Source: Pokkaliibacter plantistimulans
Lineage (GTDB): Bacteria > Pseudomonadota > Gammaproteobacteria > Pseudomonadales > Balneatricaceae
Assembly: GCF_046844695.1 (NCBI RefSeq)
Contig: NZ_CP177354.1
Location: 4,650,001-4,714,000, forward strand
Length of the DNA stretch: 64,000 nucleotides
Direction of reading: 5' to 3'
Shown: one piece after another, positions 1 through 9,609 of the stretch
Layout of the letters: every line of letters starts with the position of its first letter
How positions within the stretch are numbered: the stretch's first letter is position 1
Notes under the pieces: model-generated
The model's input: only the letters and a program-made list of their open reading frames with translations
Database searches by the model: none
Told to the model about the DNA's origin: nothing
Position numbers and translations under genes: made by a program

Positions 1-632
1 CCGAACACGGCGACTATCTGTTGGCGGGTCTCCCCTATTCTCGTATGCGCGACGAAATCCCCCTGCTGCTGAAAAACATGGCGGACAGTGCCGAGCGCAT
101 CAAACGTATCGTCGATGACCTCAAGGACTTTGCCCGTCTTGACCCCCAGCAGCTGCAGCCCGTGGATATCAATACCATGGTGGCGACGGCTATCCGGCTG
201 GCCGACACCACACTGCGCCGCTCCACCCAGGCCTTTGAGGTCCAGTACGAGCCATATCTGCCTGCAATTCAGGGCAGCGAACAGCGACTGGAGCAGGTGG
301 TCATCAACCTTATTCTCAATGCCTGTCAGGCCCTGACGGACCGTAGTCAGGCGGTCAAGGTCAGTACTCGGCTGGCCGAAGACAGCCAACAGGTACAGGT
401 CTGGATCGAGGATCAGGGTCGCGGTATTGCAGCCGAACACTTGCCGCAACTGACCGACCCCTTTTTCACTACCAAGCGTGAACAGGGTGGCACCGGCCTC
501 GGCCTGTCAGTATCCAGTGGCATAGTACAGGCCCATGGCGGCAGCCTGAGTTTTACTTCCACCCCAGGTCAAGGCACACAGGTGTGCCTGAGCCTGCCGA
601 TTCCCACTCACGCAACGGAGGCCGCCGCATGA
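1..632 (+). CDS. Sensor histidine kinase, 3' part (DctB-like), truncated by window edge
   Basis: The reading frame is open from base 3, so the N-terminal sensor half lies outside the window. What remains is the end of the dimerisation helices (sequence ...IKRIVDDLKDFARL, just after the usual His position) and a complete HATPase_c domain: N box NLILNACQAL, G1 box DQGRGI, F box PFFTTK and G2 box GGTGLGL. The protein would autophosphorylate and pass the phosphate to the response regulator encoded next; the stop overlaps that gene's start (ATGA at 629-632), indicating translational coupling. The DctB/NtrB-type label is inferred from the NtrC-class partner and the downstream DAACS carrier. The signal sensed cannot be read because the sensor domain is missing here. 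Confidence 0.88.
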   Translation, partial: EHGDYLLAGLPYSRMRDEIPLLLKNMADSAERIKRIVDDLKDFARLDPQQLQPVDINTMVATAIRLADTTLRRSTQAFEVQYEPYLPAIQGSEQRLEQVVINLILNACQALTDRSQAVKVSTRLAEDSQQVQVWIEDQGRGIAAEHLPQLTDPFFTTKREQGGTGLGLSVSSGIVQAHGGSLSFTSTPGQGTQVCLSLPIPTHATEAAA

Positions 633-2050
633 CTGCGACACCCCATCCCGGCTTCAGCATTTTGCTGGTTGATGACGAACCGGCCTTTTTGCACAGCCTG
701 AGCCTGACACTGGAACGCCAGGGCATCACCAACCTGTTGCGCTGTGACGACAGCCGTCAGGTCAGCACCCTGATGCAGCACCAGCACATCGGACTGGTCA
801 TTCTCGACCTGACCATGCCACATCTGTCTGGGCGCGAGGTGCTGAGCTGGTTACGGGAAGAGTATCCGGAGGTCAATGTCATCATCCTCAGTGGCCTCAA
901 TCAGGTGGAAACCGCCGTGGATTGCCTGCGTATGGGCGCCTTTGACTATTTCGTCAAAACCGCCGAGCAGGACCGTCTGCTGGAAGGCATCAAACGCGCC
1001 ATCCAGATGCAGGAACTACGGCAGGAAAATCAGGCCCTGCGGCAAGTGGTCTTACACGACACCCTGCAGCAACCTGAGTGTTTTGAGTCCATTATCACTA
1101 CCCATCCCAGTATGTGGGCGGTGTTTCAGTATCTGGAATCGGTCGCACGCAGTCGTCAGCCCATCCTGATCAGCGGTGAAAGCGGTGTCGGCAAAGAACT
1201 GATCGCACGTGCCGCCCATGCCGTCAGCCAGCGTCGCGGGCCACTGGTAACGGTCAATGTGGCAGGTCTGGATGACAACGTGTTTGCTGACACACTCTTT
1301 GGTCATCAGCGCGGCGCTTTTACCGGAGCAGACAAAGCCCGCCCCGGACTGATAGAGCAGGCAGCGGAGGGCACCTTGTTCCTTGATGAGATCGGCGATC
1401 TCAGCCCCGCCTCTCAGGTCAAGCTGCTGCGACTGCTGCAGGAAGGTGAGTACTATCCATTAGGTAGCGACCGCGCCAAACAGTGCCGGGCGCGGGTGAT
1501 CGTCGCCACCCATCAGGACCTTCCTGCCCGCCAGGCCGAAGGGCGTTTCCGCAAGGATCTGTACTACCGCCTGCGCACCCACCAGGTTCATATTCCGCCC
1601 TTGCGGGAGCGGCGCGAAGACATCCCGCTATTGCTGGAACACTTCCTCACCCTGGCTGCTGATGACCTGGGCCGTCAGGCTCCAGCGCTGCCACAAACAC
1701 TGGCAACACTGTTGCAGGGTTACAGTTTCCCGGGAAATATCCGTGAACTGCGCGCCATGGTCTATGACGCCATCAGTCAGAATCGCAATGCGACGCTGGA
1801 GCTGGATACCTTCCTGCACGCCATGGGCGTCGAACCTTCACCGCTGATCGCGCCCGTCACCCCACGCAAGACCGCGGTGTATTTCGATCCGGATCAGCCA
1901 CTGCCATCACTACAGGGAATTACTGACCTGCTGGTAGAAGAGGCAATGCAACGGGCCAACCGCAACCAGTCTCTCGCCGCAAGGCTGATTGGCGTCTCCC
2001 AGCCCGCCCTCAGTAAGCGGCTGAAAAAGCAGCGAGACGGTGACGCCTGA
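629..2050 (+). CDS. Sigma-54-dependent NtrC/DctD-family response regulator
   Basis: A 473-residue activator starting at the ATG that overlaps the kinase stop, preceded by ACGGAGG. Residues 1-125 are a receiver domain with acidic pair D15/D16 and phospho-acceptor D60 (ILDLTMP). A sigma-54 AAA+ domain follows with Walker A GESGVGKE (183-190), the sigma-54-contacting loop GAFTGA (229-234) and Walker B DEIGDL (from 253). The C-terminus is a Fis-type helix-turn-helix (about 447-465, AARLIGVSQPALSKR). Together with the kinase upstream it should activate a -24/-12 promoter. One sits at 2257-2273 before the carrier gene, behind four palindromes, so autonomous control of that gene is the natural reading. 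The gene cannot be separated from DctD or AauR-type regulators by sequence alone. Confidence 0.93.
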   Translation: MTATPHPGFSILLVDDEPAFLHSLSLTLERQGITNLLRCDDSRQVSTLMQHQHIGLVILDLTMPHLSGREVLSWLREEYPEVNVIILSGLNQVETAVDCLRMGAFDYFVKTAEQDRLLEGIKRAIQMQELRQENQALRQVVLHDTLQQPECFESIITTHPSMWAVFQYLESVARSRQPILISGESGVGKELIARAAHAVSQRRGPLVTVNVAGLDDNVFADTLFGHQRGAFTGADKARPGLIEQAAEGTLFLDEIGDLSPASQVKLLRLLQEGEYYPLGSDRAKQCRARVIVATHQDLPARQAEGRFRKDLYYRLRTHQVHIPPLRERREDIPLLLEHFLTLAADDLGRQAPALPQTLATLLQGYSFPGNIRELRAMVYDAISQNRNATLELDTFLHAMGVEPSPLIAPVTPRKTAVYFDPDQPLPSLQGITDLLVEEAMQRANRNQSLAARLIGVSQPALSKRLKKQRDGDA

Positions 2051-2071
2051 ACGCCCCCACTTTCACAACCT

Positions 2072-2194
2072 ATAACCAGCGTTATAGCCATAACGCTGGT
2101 TATAGCCCTGCATTCTCCCGTGATAACAGGGGTTATGGCCCGCCTTCGCAACCTGAATACGGTCATCCCCTTTATCCACTATAACCAAAGTTAT
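2072..2194. promoter_or_regulatory. Four ATAAC-N4-GTTAT palindromes (probable UAS for the NtrC-type regulator)
   Basis: Identical arms ATAAC/GTTAT with a 4-bp variable centre occur at 2072-2085 (CAGC), 2090-2103 (GCTG), 2123-2136 (AGGG) and 2181-2194 (CAAA). Centre-to-centre distances are 18, 33 and 58 bp. They lie 63-185 bp upstream of a -24/-12 promoter, the position expected of enhancer sites for sigma-54 activators. That the regulator encoded immediately upstream binds them is inference. Confidence 0.75.
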
Positions 2195-2256
2195 ATTTCC
2201 AGCTTGGAAAAATAAAAATAAATCTAATAAATTCAATAGCTTATAAAAATAAAACC

Positions 2257-2273
2257 TTGGCATTTGCCTTGCT
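2257..2273 (+). promoter_or_regulatory. Sigma-54 (-24/-12) promoter of the DAACS carrier
   Basis: TTGGCATTTGCCTTGC matches the consensus TGGCAC-N5-TTGC with the invariant GG and GC dinucleotides separated by exactly 10 bp. Transcription would start near 2284, about 100 bp before the carrier ATG at 2384. The adjacent NtrC-class activator supports the assignment. Confidence 0.75.
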
Positions 2274-2383
2274 CTAAGAGATCACCTGCTGTTCGCCAGT
2301 GGCTGCGGTCCATCCGCACTGACAAGCCCATCGGCGAACCGTCAAGATGCCCATCTGATAACAATTAAGAGAGATGAGACCTC

Positions 2384-3664
2384 ATGAGTGATGTGATGCA
2401 CGCCTCTGCCCTGGTGGACAAACCCTCCATGGCACTCTGGAAAAAAATCGTCATCGGCATGGTTGCCGGTATGATCCTCGGCGTATTCCTGGGCCCTCAG
2501 GCTGAATACCTCAAACCCATTGGCACCCTGTTTATTTCAGCTATCAAGATGCTGATTGTGCCGCTGGTGTTCTGCTCTCTGGTGGTTGGCGTCACCTCCA
2601 TGAAAGACAGCCGCAAAATGGGCCGTGTCAGCCTCAAGGCTTTCACCATCTATCTGCTGACCACCGCCCTCGCCGTTGCTATCGGTCTGGTACTGGGTGC
2701 AGTATTTGAGCCCGGCAGCGGTATCCATATGACCGCCAGTGCCGCCGCACAGGAAGCCAAAGCCGCACCGAAACTGGTAGATATCGTGCTTGGCCTGATT
2801 CCCACCAACCCGGTGGAATCACTGTCTTCAGGCAACATCCTGCAGATCATCGTATTTGCCATTGGTCTGGGTTTCTCTCTCAACCTGATCGGTGAACACG
2901 GTGAACCCGTCGTCAAGGTATTCAATGGTTTCGCTGAAGCCATGTATAAGCTCACCGAGCTGGTGATGAAGTTTGCTCCCTACGGCGTATTCGCCCTGAT
3001 GGCCTGGGTAGCTGGCAAATACGGCATCGACGTCCTGCTGCCTCTGATCAAGGTGATCGCCGTGGTCTATGTTGGCTGTCTGCTGCAGATGCTGCTGGTA
3101 TATACCGGTGCCATCACCTTTATTGCCCGCCTGAATCCGCTGCCTTTCCTGAAAGGCATTCTGGATGCCCAGACCATCGCCTTCACCAGCACCAGCAGCT
3201 CAGGCACCCTGCCAGTCAGCATGCGTGCCGCTGAGGAAAAGCTGGGGGTATCCAAGGGAATTGCCGGTTTTGTATTGCCCATGGGCGCCACCATCAACAT
3301 GGACGGCACGGCTATCTATCAGGGCGTGACAGCACTGTTTATTGCCCAGGCCTACGGTATCGACCTGTCCATGAGTGACTACATCACTATCATTCTGACA
3401 GCCACTCTGGCTTCTATCGGCACCGCAGGTGTGCCCGGCGCAGGCCTGATCATGTTGTCACTGGTGCTGTCTACTGTAGGTCTGCCGCTGGAAGGACTGG
3501 CCATCGTCGCTGGCATCGATCGCATTCTGGACATGGCACGTACAATGGTGAACGTCACTGGCGACCTGATGGTGTCCGTACTGGTCGGCAAGAGTGAAAA
3601 AGAGCTGGACGAAACCGTCTACTACGGTCAGTCAGAAAACCAGGCTCAACGCGCCAGCCGCTAG
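2384..3664 (+). CDS. Na+/H+ : dicarboxylate or glutamate/aspartate symporter (DAACS family)
   Basis: A 426-residue inner-membrane carrier of the DAACS/GltP family, with the serine-rich hairpin loop TSTSSSGTLPVSM, the NMDGT cation/substrate motif (GATINMDGTAIYQG) and the last substrate helix DRILDMARTMVNVTGD. The arginine two residues after LDM corresponds to the GltPh residue that binds an acidic side chain. This favours aspartate, glutamate or C4-dicarboxylates over neutral amino acids. The loop resembles GltP/GltT more than DctA. The ATG is preceded by GAGAGATGAG. The gene is monocistronic: it lies behind its own sigma-54 promoter and is followed by hairpins at 3679-3756. Confidence 0.93.
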   Translation: MSDVMHASALVDKPSMALWKKIVIGMVAGMILGVFLGPQAEYLKPIGTLFISAIKMLIVPLVFCSLVVGVTSMKDSRKMGRVSLKAFTIYLLTTALAVAIGLVLGAVFEPGSGIHMTASAAAQEAKAAPKLVDIVLGLIPTNPVESLSSGNILQIIVFAIGLGFSLNLIGEHGEPVVKVFNGFAEAMYKLTELVMKFAPYGVFALMAWVAGKYGIDVLLPLIKVIAVVYVGCLLQMLLVYTGAITFIARLNPLPFLKGILDAQTIAFTSTSSSGTLPVSMRAAEEKLGVSKGIAGFVLPMGATINMDGTAIYQGVTALFIAQAYGIDLSMSDYITIILTATLASIGTAGVPGAGLIMLSLVLSTVGLPLEGLAIVAGIDRILDMARTMVNVTGDLMVSVLVGKSEKELDETVYYGQSENQAQRASR

Positions 3665-3678
3665 TCTCCCTTGCATAA

Positions 3679-3709
3679 GGCAGTGACCTTAAACCACTGC
3701 CACAGTTTT
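3679..3709 (+). terminator. Intrinsic terminator after the DAACS gene
   Basis: GGCAGTG (3679-3685) pairs with CACTGCC (3695-3701) and is followed by ACAGTTTTT. It starts 15 bases after the carrier stop codon. Confidence 0.65.
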
Positions 3710-3710
3710 T

Positions 3711-3756
3711 CGGCCCCGATTCGCCCATCCCTCTCCGATGGCGTGGATCGGGGCCG
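3711..3756. other. Long hairpin CGGCCCCGAT / ATCGGGGCCG
   Basis: A perfect 10-bp stem (3711-3720 with 3747-3756) encloses a 26-base loop that can form a further short stem (CGCCCATC with GATGGCG, one bulge). It directly follows the T-run of the previous hairpin and may act as a second terminator or processing structure. The rest of the gap to 4089 shows no gene I can support. Confidence 0.45.
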
Positions 3757-4089
3757 AATCTATTTCTGCAAATCGCTTGCTAAAACTACGGATGTGATCG
3801 GCACGCTTTGCACTCTGTTTCTAGGCAACATGCAAAGAGTTTGTCTCCGCACCTGCCGAGCCGCTAAGCTGCTGGCTCCAGAGTGGCTATTAAAGCCAGC
3901 CACACGAGAATGGATATTGAACAAGACATTACAGGCAGATTTACTTGGTCACTGATGCTACTAGCCAAATACCTCATAATTTTTCGCTGATCATTCAAGC
4001 ACGTTCCAACTGGTGGACTAAAACAGTTGTGAACAACACATTGTGATCTGAAGACCTTGATATCAGCCATCACCTATAGAGATGTTTCT

Positions 4090-5502
4090 ATGATTATTCC
4101 CGTCGTTATGGCTGGGGGCTCCGGAACTCGCTTATGGCCACTTTCGCGAGCACTCCATCCCAAGCAATTTCTCGCTCTTCATGAGCAGGAAACGATGCTT
4201 CAGGCAACCATTAAGCGCTCAGAGCCTCTTTCCAGCTGCTCGCCCATTGTCATTTGCAATGAAAACCACCGTTTCATCGTCGCAGAGCAACTGAGACAGC
4301 TGGGTAAGCAGGGGGCAATTCTGCTGGAACCGGCAGGACGAAATACCGCGCCAGCTATTGCCATTGCCGCTATACATGCAGTCAAAAACCAGAAAGATAC
4401 CGATCCATTACTTCTGGTTCTGGCAGCTGACCACGTTATTCAGGATGAAAAAGCCTATACCGAAGCCATACTGTCAGCGCTGCCGTTAGCCAATAACGAT
4501 CAGCTGGTCACCTTTGGTATCGTGCCCACCGAGCCACATACTGGCTACGGATATATCAAGGGTGGACAAGCCACCGAGCTGAATACTGGCTATAAGGTTG
4601 ACCGCTTCGTCGAGAAACCCGACGCAGAAACGGCTCAAGCGTACCTTGCCTCTGGTGAGTATTACTGGAATAGCGGTATGTTTCTGTTCAAAGCCAGTGT
4701 CTATCTGGCAGAACTCCAGCGTCACCGCCCGGATATTTATCAGGCCTGTATCAATGCCTGTTCAGTGACGACTACGGATCTGGACTTTATTCGCCTGGAC
4801 AATGAGGCTTTTATGGCCTGCCCGGATGACTCCATCGACTATGCCGTGATGGAAAGGACTGACAAAGCCGTTGTAGTCCCGATGAATGCTGGATGGAGTG
4901 ATGTCGGCTCCTGGTCTGCACTGTGGGATATAGGTAACAAGGATCCTCAAGGCAATGTCGTACGTGGTGATGTGTTAACTGAAGCCTGTCACAACAGCTT
5001 TCTCTTCAGTGAAGATAAGCTGATTGCCGCCATCGGCATTGAAGACATTGTGGTAGTGGATACCCCTGATGCCATCATGGTTGCCCACAAGTCCCAGGTT
5101 CAGGATGTGAAAAAAATCGTTGCGAAGCTGCAGAAGCTGCATCGTTCCGAAGGCACCATTCATCGCAAGGTATACCGCCCCTGGGGCAGCTATGACTCGA
5201 TTGATACGGGTGCACGTTTTCAGGTTAAACGGATCGTGGTCAAACCTTCCGCCAAATTGTCTGTGCAGATGCATCACCATCGCGCAGAACATTGGATTGT
5301 TGTCTCTGGCACAGCCAAAGTGACAATAAACGGCCATGAGACGCTACTCACAGAGAATCAATCCATATACATCCCTCTCGGGGCTGTGCATGCACTGGAG
5401 AACCCCGGCAAGATCCCGCTGGAGTTAATCGAAGTTCAGTCAGGTAGCTACCTCGGCGAAGACGACATAGTGCGTTTTGAAGATAAGTATGGCAGGGCAT
5501 AA
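4090..5502 (+). CDS. algA: Mannose-1-phosphate guanylyltransferase / mannose-6-phosphate isomerase (AlgA/ManC)
   Basis: A bifunctional type II enzyme making GDP-mannose for exopolysaccharide or O-antigen. The chosen ATG gives 470 residues, the usual length. The N-terminal nucleotidyltransferase has the signature AGGSGTRLWPLSR (residues 8-20) and the FVEKPD sugar-nucleotide motif near 172. The C-terminal cupin isomerase domain has QMHHHRAEHW near residue 391, and the protein ends with the family tail YLGEDDIVRFEDKYGR. An in-frame upstream ATG at 4057 would add 11 non-conserved residues and was not used. No other biosynthetic gene follows intact. Downstream there is only a remnant of an O-antigen polymerase/ligase, so the locus looks like what is left of a polysaccharide cluster. 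Confidence 0.94.
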   Translation: MIIPVVMAGGSGTRLWPLSRALHPKQFLALHEQETMLQATIKRSEPLSSCSPIVICNENHRFIVAEQLRQLGKQGAILLEPAGRNTAPAIAIAAIHAVKNQKDTDPLLLVLAADHVIQDEKAYTEAILSALPLANNDQLVTFGIVPTEPHTGYGYIKGGQATELNTGYKVDRFVEKPDAETAQAYLASGEYYWNSGMFLFKASVYLAELQRHRPDIYQACINACSVTTTDLDFIRLDNEAFMACPDDSIDYAVMERTDKAVVVPMNAGWSDVGSWSALWDIGNKDPQGNVVRGDVLTEACHNSFLFSEDKLIAAIGIEDIVVVDTPDAIMVAHKSQVQDVKKIVAKLQKLHRSEGTIHRKVYRPWGSYDSIDTGARFQVKRIVVKPSAKLSVQMHHHRAEHWIVVSGTAKVTINGHETLLTENQSIYIPLGAVHALENPGKIPLELIEVQSGSYLGEDDIVRFEDKYGRA

Positions 5503-5514
5503 CGACTGAGCTTC

Positions 5515-5826
5515 ATGCCTGTATGGGCACAGCCACTGTGCCCATCTTCCTTCTCGATCCATAACCAGGAGCAGTTGACAGCGGTTTTGCCCGGCTATGA
5601 GCAGCAACTTGCCGGGGAGTCCACCCCACTGCTCCGCGATATCAGCTTTGCGCCAATAATGGCCATAATTGCTCTGGGTATTCACTCCACGGTGGATTTC
5701 AACTTACAAATCCCGGCCAATGCAGCTACATTCCTTACTATTCTTGCGTTGTCCTGGGTGGCGTTGTACACCCGGGCGGGAGATAGTCGGTTGGCAACCC
5801 GCACTGCCAAAGAACGTAATTGCTGA
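5515..5826 (+). pseudogene. C-terminal remnant of an O-antigen polymerase/ligase (Wzy/WaaL-like)
   Basis: The readable segment from about 5635 encodes FAPIMAIIALGIHSTVDF followed by NLQIPANAATFL. This is the conserved last periplasmic/membrane segment of Wzy/WaaL-family membrane proteins, whose hallmark is HSxVDFNLQIPANA. A full-length protein would have about 400-700 residues with 10-12 membrane helices; only the last one or two helices remain here, and there is no space for the rest before algA. The first ~40 codons do not resemble the family. It could also be a fusion artefact read as a 103-residue protein, but no ribosome-binding site precedes 5515. Confidence 0.6.
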
Positions 5827-5893
5827 CGGCCTGGGAGCCTGTGTTCGCTCACCACTGCCACAGCAGAGATGCAGTGAATAAAGAGTAGAGAAC

Positions 5894-6949
5894 GTGCCCT
5901 CTCATTTGTCCAAGATACCTCTGAGCAACGACGCCGCTGAGATTGATCACTTGCGTCGCGCCTACACCCTGATGTTTGTCAGCTACATTGCTGCAGCGAT
6001 TATTTTTGTCTATGGCATTCGTCATATCTACGATCAGCAGACTCTGCTGGCGGTCATTCTTATCAGCAGCGCACTGGCCTTCCTGCTTAACATCGTGGTG
6101 TTTCATCTCACTGGTCGGATTGACCGCGCCTGCCTTGTCCAGAGTGTGCTGGTGTCGATGTTTGTGCTGGTGCTGGTGTATCAGGGCGGGTATCACAATA
6201 CCGCTCTGTACTGGGTTTATCCGTTCCCGATCATTCAGTTTGCATTATTGGGGGCACGCCGGGGGGCCTTACTCAACCTCAGCCTGACACTGTTGCTTGC
6301 CCTGTTTCTCAAGTTCCCGGAATGGACCATCGCCAAGTACCGGCCGGAGGAGACCAGCCGCTTTATCTCCTCTATGCTGACTGTCATCTGTGTGGGATGG
6401 ATCAGCGAATACTTCCGCGCCCGTAGCCACCACAAGATGACTGCGTTACAACGCGATCAGCAGACGCTGGCCTATACCGACTCCCTGACCGGCCTGTTGA
6501 ATCGCCGTTATATCGATGTGGATCTGCCAGCGCAGTTGCTGGACAACCCGGACGACTATTTCCCCATGACCGTCGTCATGCTGGATATCGATCACTTTAA
6601 AGAGGTAAATGACAGTTTCGGTCATGATGCCGGCGACGGCGTGCTCCGTGCCGTCAGCCAGCTGTTGCGTACCGGTACGCGCGCGGAAGATCTGGTTGCC
6701 CGCTATGGGGGCGAAGAGTTTATTTTCTTTATGCCTCATACCCAGCTCAATGACGGGCTCAAGCGTGCCGAGTCTCTGCGTCAGCAGCTTGCTCAACATG
6801 CCTTCGCCCTGGGTTCTGTGGCACGCCATATCACAGCCAGCTTCGGCGTGGCCACCTGCCACTCCCCGTCCAATCTCAAGTCCACCATTCAGATGGCCGA
6901 CAAGAATCTCTACGAAGCCAAGCGAGCCGGGCGCAACTGCGTCCGATAA
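5894..6949 (+). CDS. Membrane-bound diguanylate cyclase (GGDEF)
   Basis: A 351-residue protein starting at GTG with AGAGTAGAG upstream. The first ~185 residues contain about six hydrophobic segments with short loops, forming an integral-membrane sensor of no family I can name. Residues 190-350 are a GGDEF domain: DSLTGLLNRR at its start and the active-site loop GGEEF at 272-276. An intact RxxD product-inhibition site (263-266) lies five residues before the loop. It should make cyclic di-GMP from GTP and be feedback inhibited. Its position next to an exopolysaccharide gene remnant suits a biofilm role, but no operon is evident. Confidence 0.93.
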   Translation: MPSHLSKIPLSNDAAEIDHLRRAYTLMFVSYIAAAIIFVYGIRHIYDQQTLLAVILISSALAFLLNIVVFHLTGRIDRACLVQSVLVSMFVLVLVYQGGYHNTALYWVYPFPIIQFALLGARRGALLNLSLTLLLALFLKFPEWTIAKYRPEETSRFISSMLTVICVGWISEYFRARSHHKMTALQRDQQTLAYTDSLTGLLNRRYIDVDLPAQLLDNPDDYFPMTVVMLDIDHFKEVNDSFGHDAGDGVLRAVSQLLRTGTRAEDLVARYGGEEFIFFMPHTQLNDGLKRAESLRQQLAQHAFALGSVARHITASFGVATCHSPSNLKSTIQMADKNLYEAKRAGRNCVR

Positions 6950-7034
6950 GTTAGCAGCTTATCTTCCTGGCAGGCAGCAGCACTTACTTGTTGTTGTGGG
7001 TGCAGCTGCCTTGCAGACGTTACCAGATCGCCTG

Positions 7035-9192
7035 TTAAGCTACTTTTCGCTGCACGTCTTTGCTGACCTGAAAACTGCCAGACAGCTGATGCAATCGTGA
7101 AGCCGTGGCCTTGACCTGATCTGAACTGGCATGCAGTGAACGAATGACCCTGCCCATGGACTGCGTCGCCTGTGCTACCTGCTGCGCCTGACGTCCATGC
7201 TCCTTACTGTTGACGCTCATCTGCTGAATGATGACGAACATCTGCTCGACGGACTGATACAGATGGCTGTTATCCGCCACCCCTGTCTCCGCCAGTTGCA
7301 GCTGCCGGTCAACATCTTCCACCCCCCGCTCCATAAAGGTCACGGCGCTGCGGGTTTCCTCGCGAATGGCTTCGATACGCTGACTGATCTCACTGGCAGC
7401 TGTCGCCGTACGTGACGCCAGCGCCCGCACTTCATCAGCTACCACAGAGAAACCACGTCCGTGCTCGCCGGCACGCGCCGCCTCGATAGCGGCGTTCAGC
7501 GCCAGCAGATTGGTCTGGCTGGTGATATCGCTGATCAGCGACACCATTCCCGCAATCTCTGCCGTCCGGCTGTCCAGCGCCTGCACGCTGTTGGCGGAGT
7601 TTTGCACGATATCGCGAATCTGCTGGGTGCCGTTGCTGACGGTATCGAACTGCTGACGAGCCTGTTTCACCACCTCTTCCATGCTCTGCTTCATCTGCGT
7701 GGCGGTCACTGCAGCGGTATCGATTGCGTTCAGCTGCTCCCCGACCATTCCCAGCATCTGCTCGATGGAGTGTGACACCTGGCCGACCGTCTCCGTGGCG
7801 TTATGGTTGCGGTCCAGCATGTGTTCGCTGTTTTTCATCACGTTGTCGGTGCTGCGTTTGACCTGACTGACGATATTGTCGAGGTTGTCGATAAAGCTGT
7901 TGACCCAGCGCCCCATATCCCCCGTTTCATCCGCCGCCAGCTTCTGGGTATCCAGCCGCTGGCTGAGATTCCCTTCCCCTTCGGCAATATTGCGGATCAC
8001 ATCGGTCATCTTGCCCATCCGTCGGGCTAGTCGCTTCGGCCCTACCTGACTGAACCAGCCAGCAATCAGTGCAATGGTCCCCACGTTGATCAGGTCAATG
8101 GCCAGTTGCGGCAAGCTGGTATAGCGATGCAGGCTCGACTGCACCGCCAGCACGGCAGCCATCCCCAGCAGGTAGTGCTTCATCAGGCCGAAACCAAGAG
8201 AGCGATAGCGATACACCTCTTCCAGATCCGCCTCACACATCATGCCCCAGCGATCCGGCGAGCCTTTGAGGGTAAACGTCACGCCCTTGCCGATCACCGG
8301 AATATGGCGATAGTCGGAATAACCGGGATAGGTCACAAACAAATTGCTGCCGTGGCGAATGGTTTCCCTAACCCCCGGATGCAGTTGCCCCGTCGCGGGA
8401 TCGGTGAAACGCAGCTCCAGCTCAGTGTGCTGTTTGATACGCACAACGCCCCAGTCGGTGTGAACACCACCGCGCAAGTTATCGCCATGAGTGAAGGTGC
8501 TGTCCTCAAAACGTGAGCGCGACAGTGCCGTACCGGGGCTAATACTCGAATCAAAGTGCGACTCCACCATAAAGAGGTAGTTGTCCCCGGATTCTGGGTA
8601 GATATGCCCGGCTTCGCGCTGAATCAGATCTCCCAGCACATCGTTGGGCACCCGCGCGCACAGACAGCCCACCGTCTGGCCTTGTGCCCTGATGGGCAGA
8701 TAGAACATCAGGGTCACGGCGTCATGAAAGGCCGATGAAGAAGGCCCGATACGTTTGGTCAGCTCATCCACATAGGGGCCATGCAGAAAGGGAGCACACA
8801 ACCCGGCCTGTACCGCCCGGCTGTCCAGATCCTGCTTGCCCACGTGAGCCTCATGGCTGGAGCTGATAACACTGCCAGCCGTGTCAATCAGGAACAGCTC
8901 CGACACATCCACTAGCCTTTTCAGCTGCCGCTGCAACTGCAGGCTGTCCACTGCCGAAAAGTGGTCAGCAAATAACGCTGCCAGACTGTGCAGTGACTGC
9001 CACTGGTTATCACACCATTGCTGCAACAACCGCACTCGGGTCGCGGCAATACGCTCAAAGATCTGTTCGATCATGGGGTAGCGGCTACGGTTAACCCGGC
9101 ACGCCCAGCCCATCTTCATCTTGCCGGTCGGCCCCCACCACTTCAGCCACGACTTCTCGGTAGCCGACAACTGCATTTCCTGGCTTTTTAAC
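7035..9192 (-). CDS. Methyl-accepting chemotaxis protein with N-terminal Cache/PAS-like sensor
   Basis: About 719 residues; the ATG at 9192-9194 is preceded by GGGGAGAGG on the minus strand. The C-terminal half is a standard signalling domain with the CheA/CheW hairpin EAARAGEHGRGFSVVADEVR. The N-terminal ~330 residues look like a Cache/PAS-type sensor (FLIDTAGSVISSS, VTLMFYLPIRAQG, YLFMVESHFDSS). No hydrophobic helix precedes it; the only clear membrane segments lie at about 340-395, just before a HAMP-like stretch (RNIAEGEGNLSQRLD). The sensor may therefore face the cytoplasm, or the topology is atypical. Ligand unknown. The gene stands alone. Confidence 0.9.
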
Positions 9193-9290
9193 ATCGCAAA
9201 CCTCTCCCCTGGCGTTAAAAAGGCAGTTTCTGGCAGGCAAGACGTAAGCCAAGTTCGTTTTCAGACAACCAATTGCCGTTTTGGGAGAAG

Positions 9291-9307
9291 AATTCACTGA
9301 GTGAATT
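9291..9307. promoter_or_regulatory. 17-bp perfect palindrome AATTCACT-G-AGTGAATT upstream of the chemoreceptor
   Basis: Arms of 8 bp around one central base, about 100 bp upstream of the chemoreceptor start and followed on the plus strand by TTTTT. It could be an operator for a dimeric repressor or a plus-strand terminator. The gap 9195-9609 holds nothing else I can support. Confidence 0.4.
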
Positions 9308-9609
9308 TTTTTATGGCATGGGAACTCACTACTTTTATTCAGTAATAGAGTGAGCGGTCAAAATAGCTTGAACAGCCAACAGGTGATTCATATATGAAAA
9401 ACGCACCATCAGCGCTCAGCATCAGCACAGAAAAGTGTTTTAAAACAGTGCATTTATGCTGACAACCCATCAATGAACAGCATTAAATGTTGTTGAACAA
9501 TAAAGATCAGCGACACCGCCTCAGCCATCACGGCAGCGGAGATAGCACCATTCAAGTACGGTGACTGATGAGAAAATCAGAACAGTAGCGAGACTACCTG
9601 AGGGGCTTA

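Noticed and set aside
3671..3955. 94-codon open frame after the DAACS gene
   Set aside because: It runs through two terminator-like hairpins, has no ribosome-binding site and no recognisable sequence.
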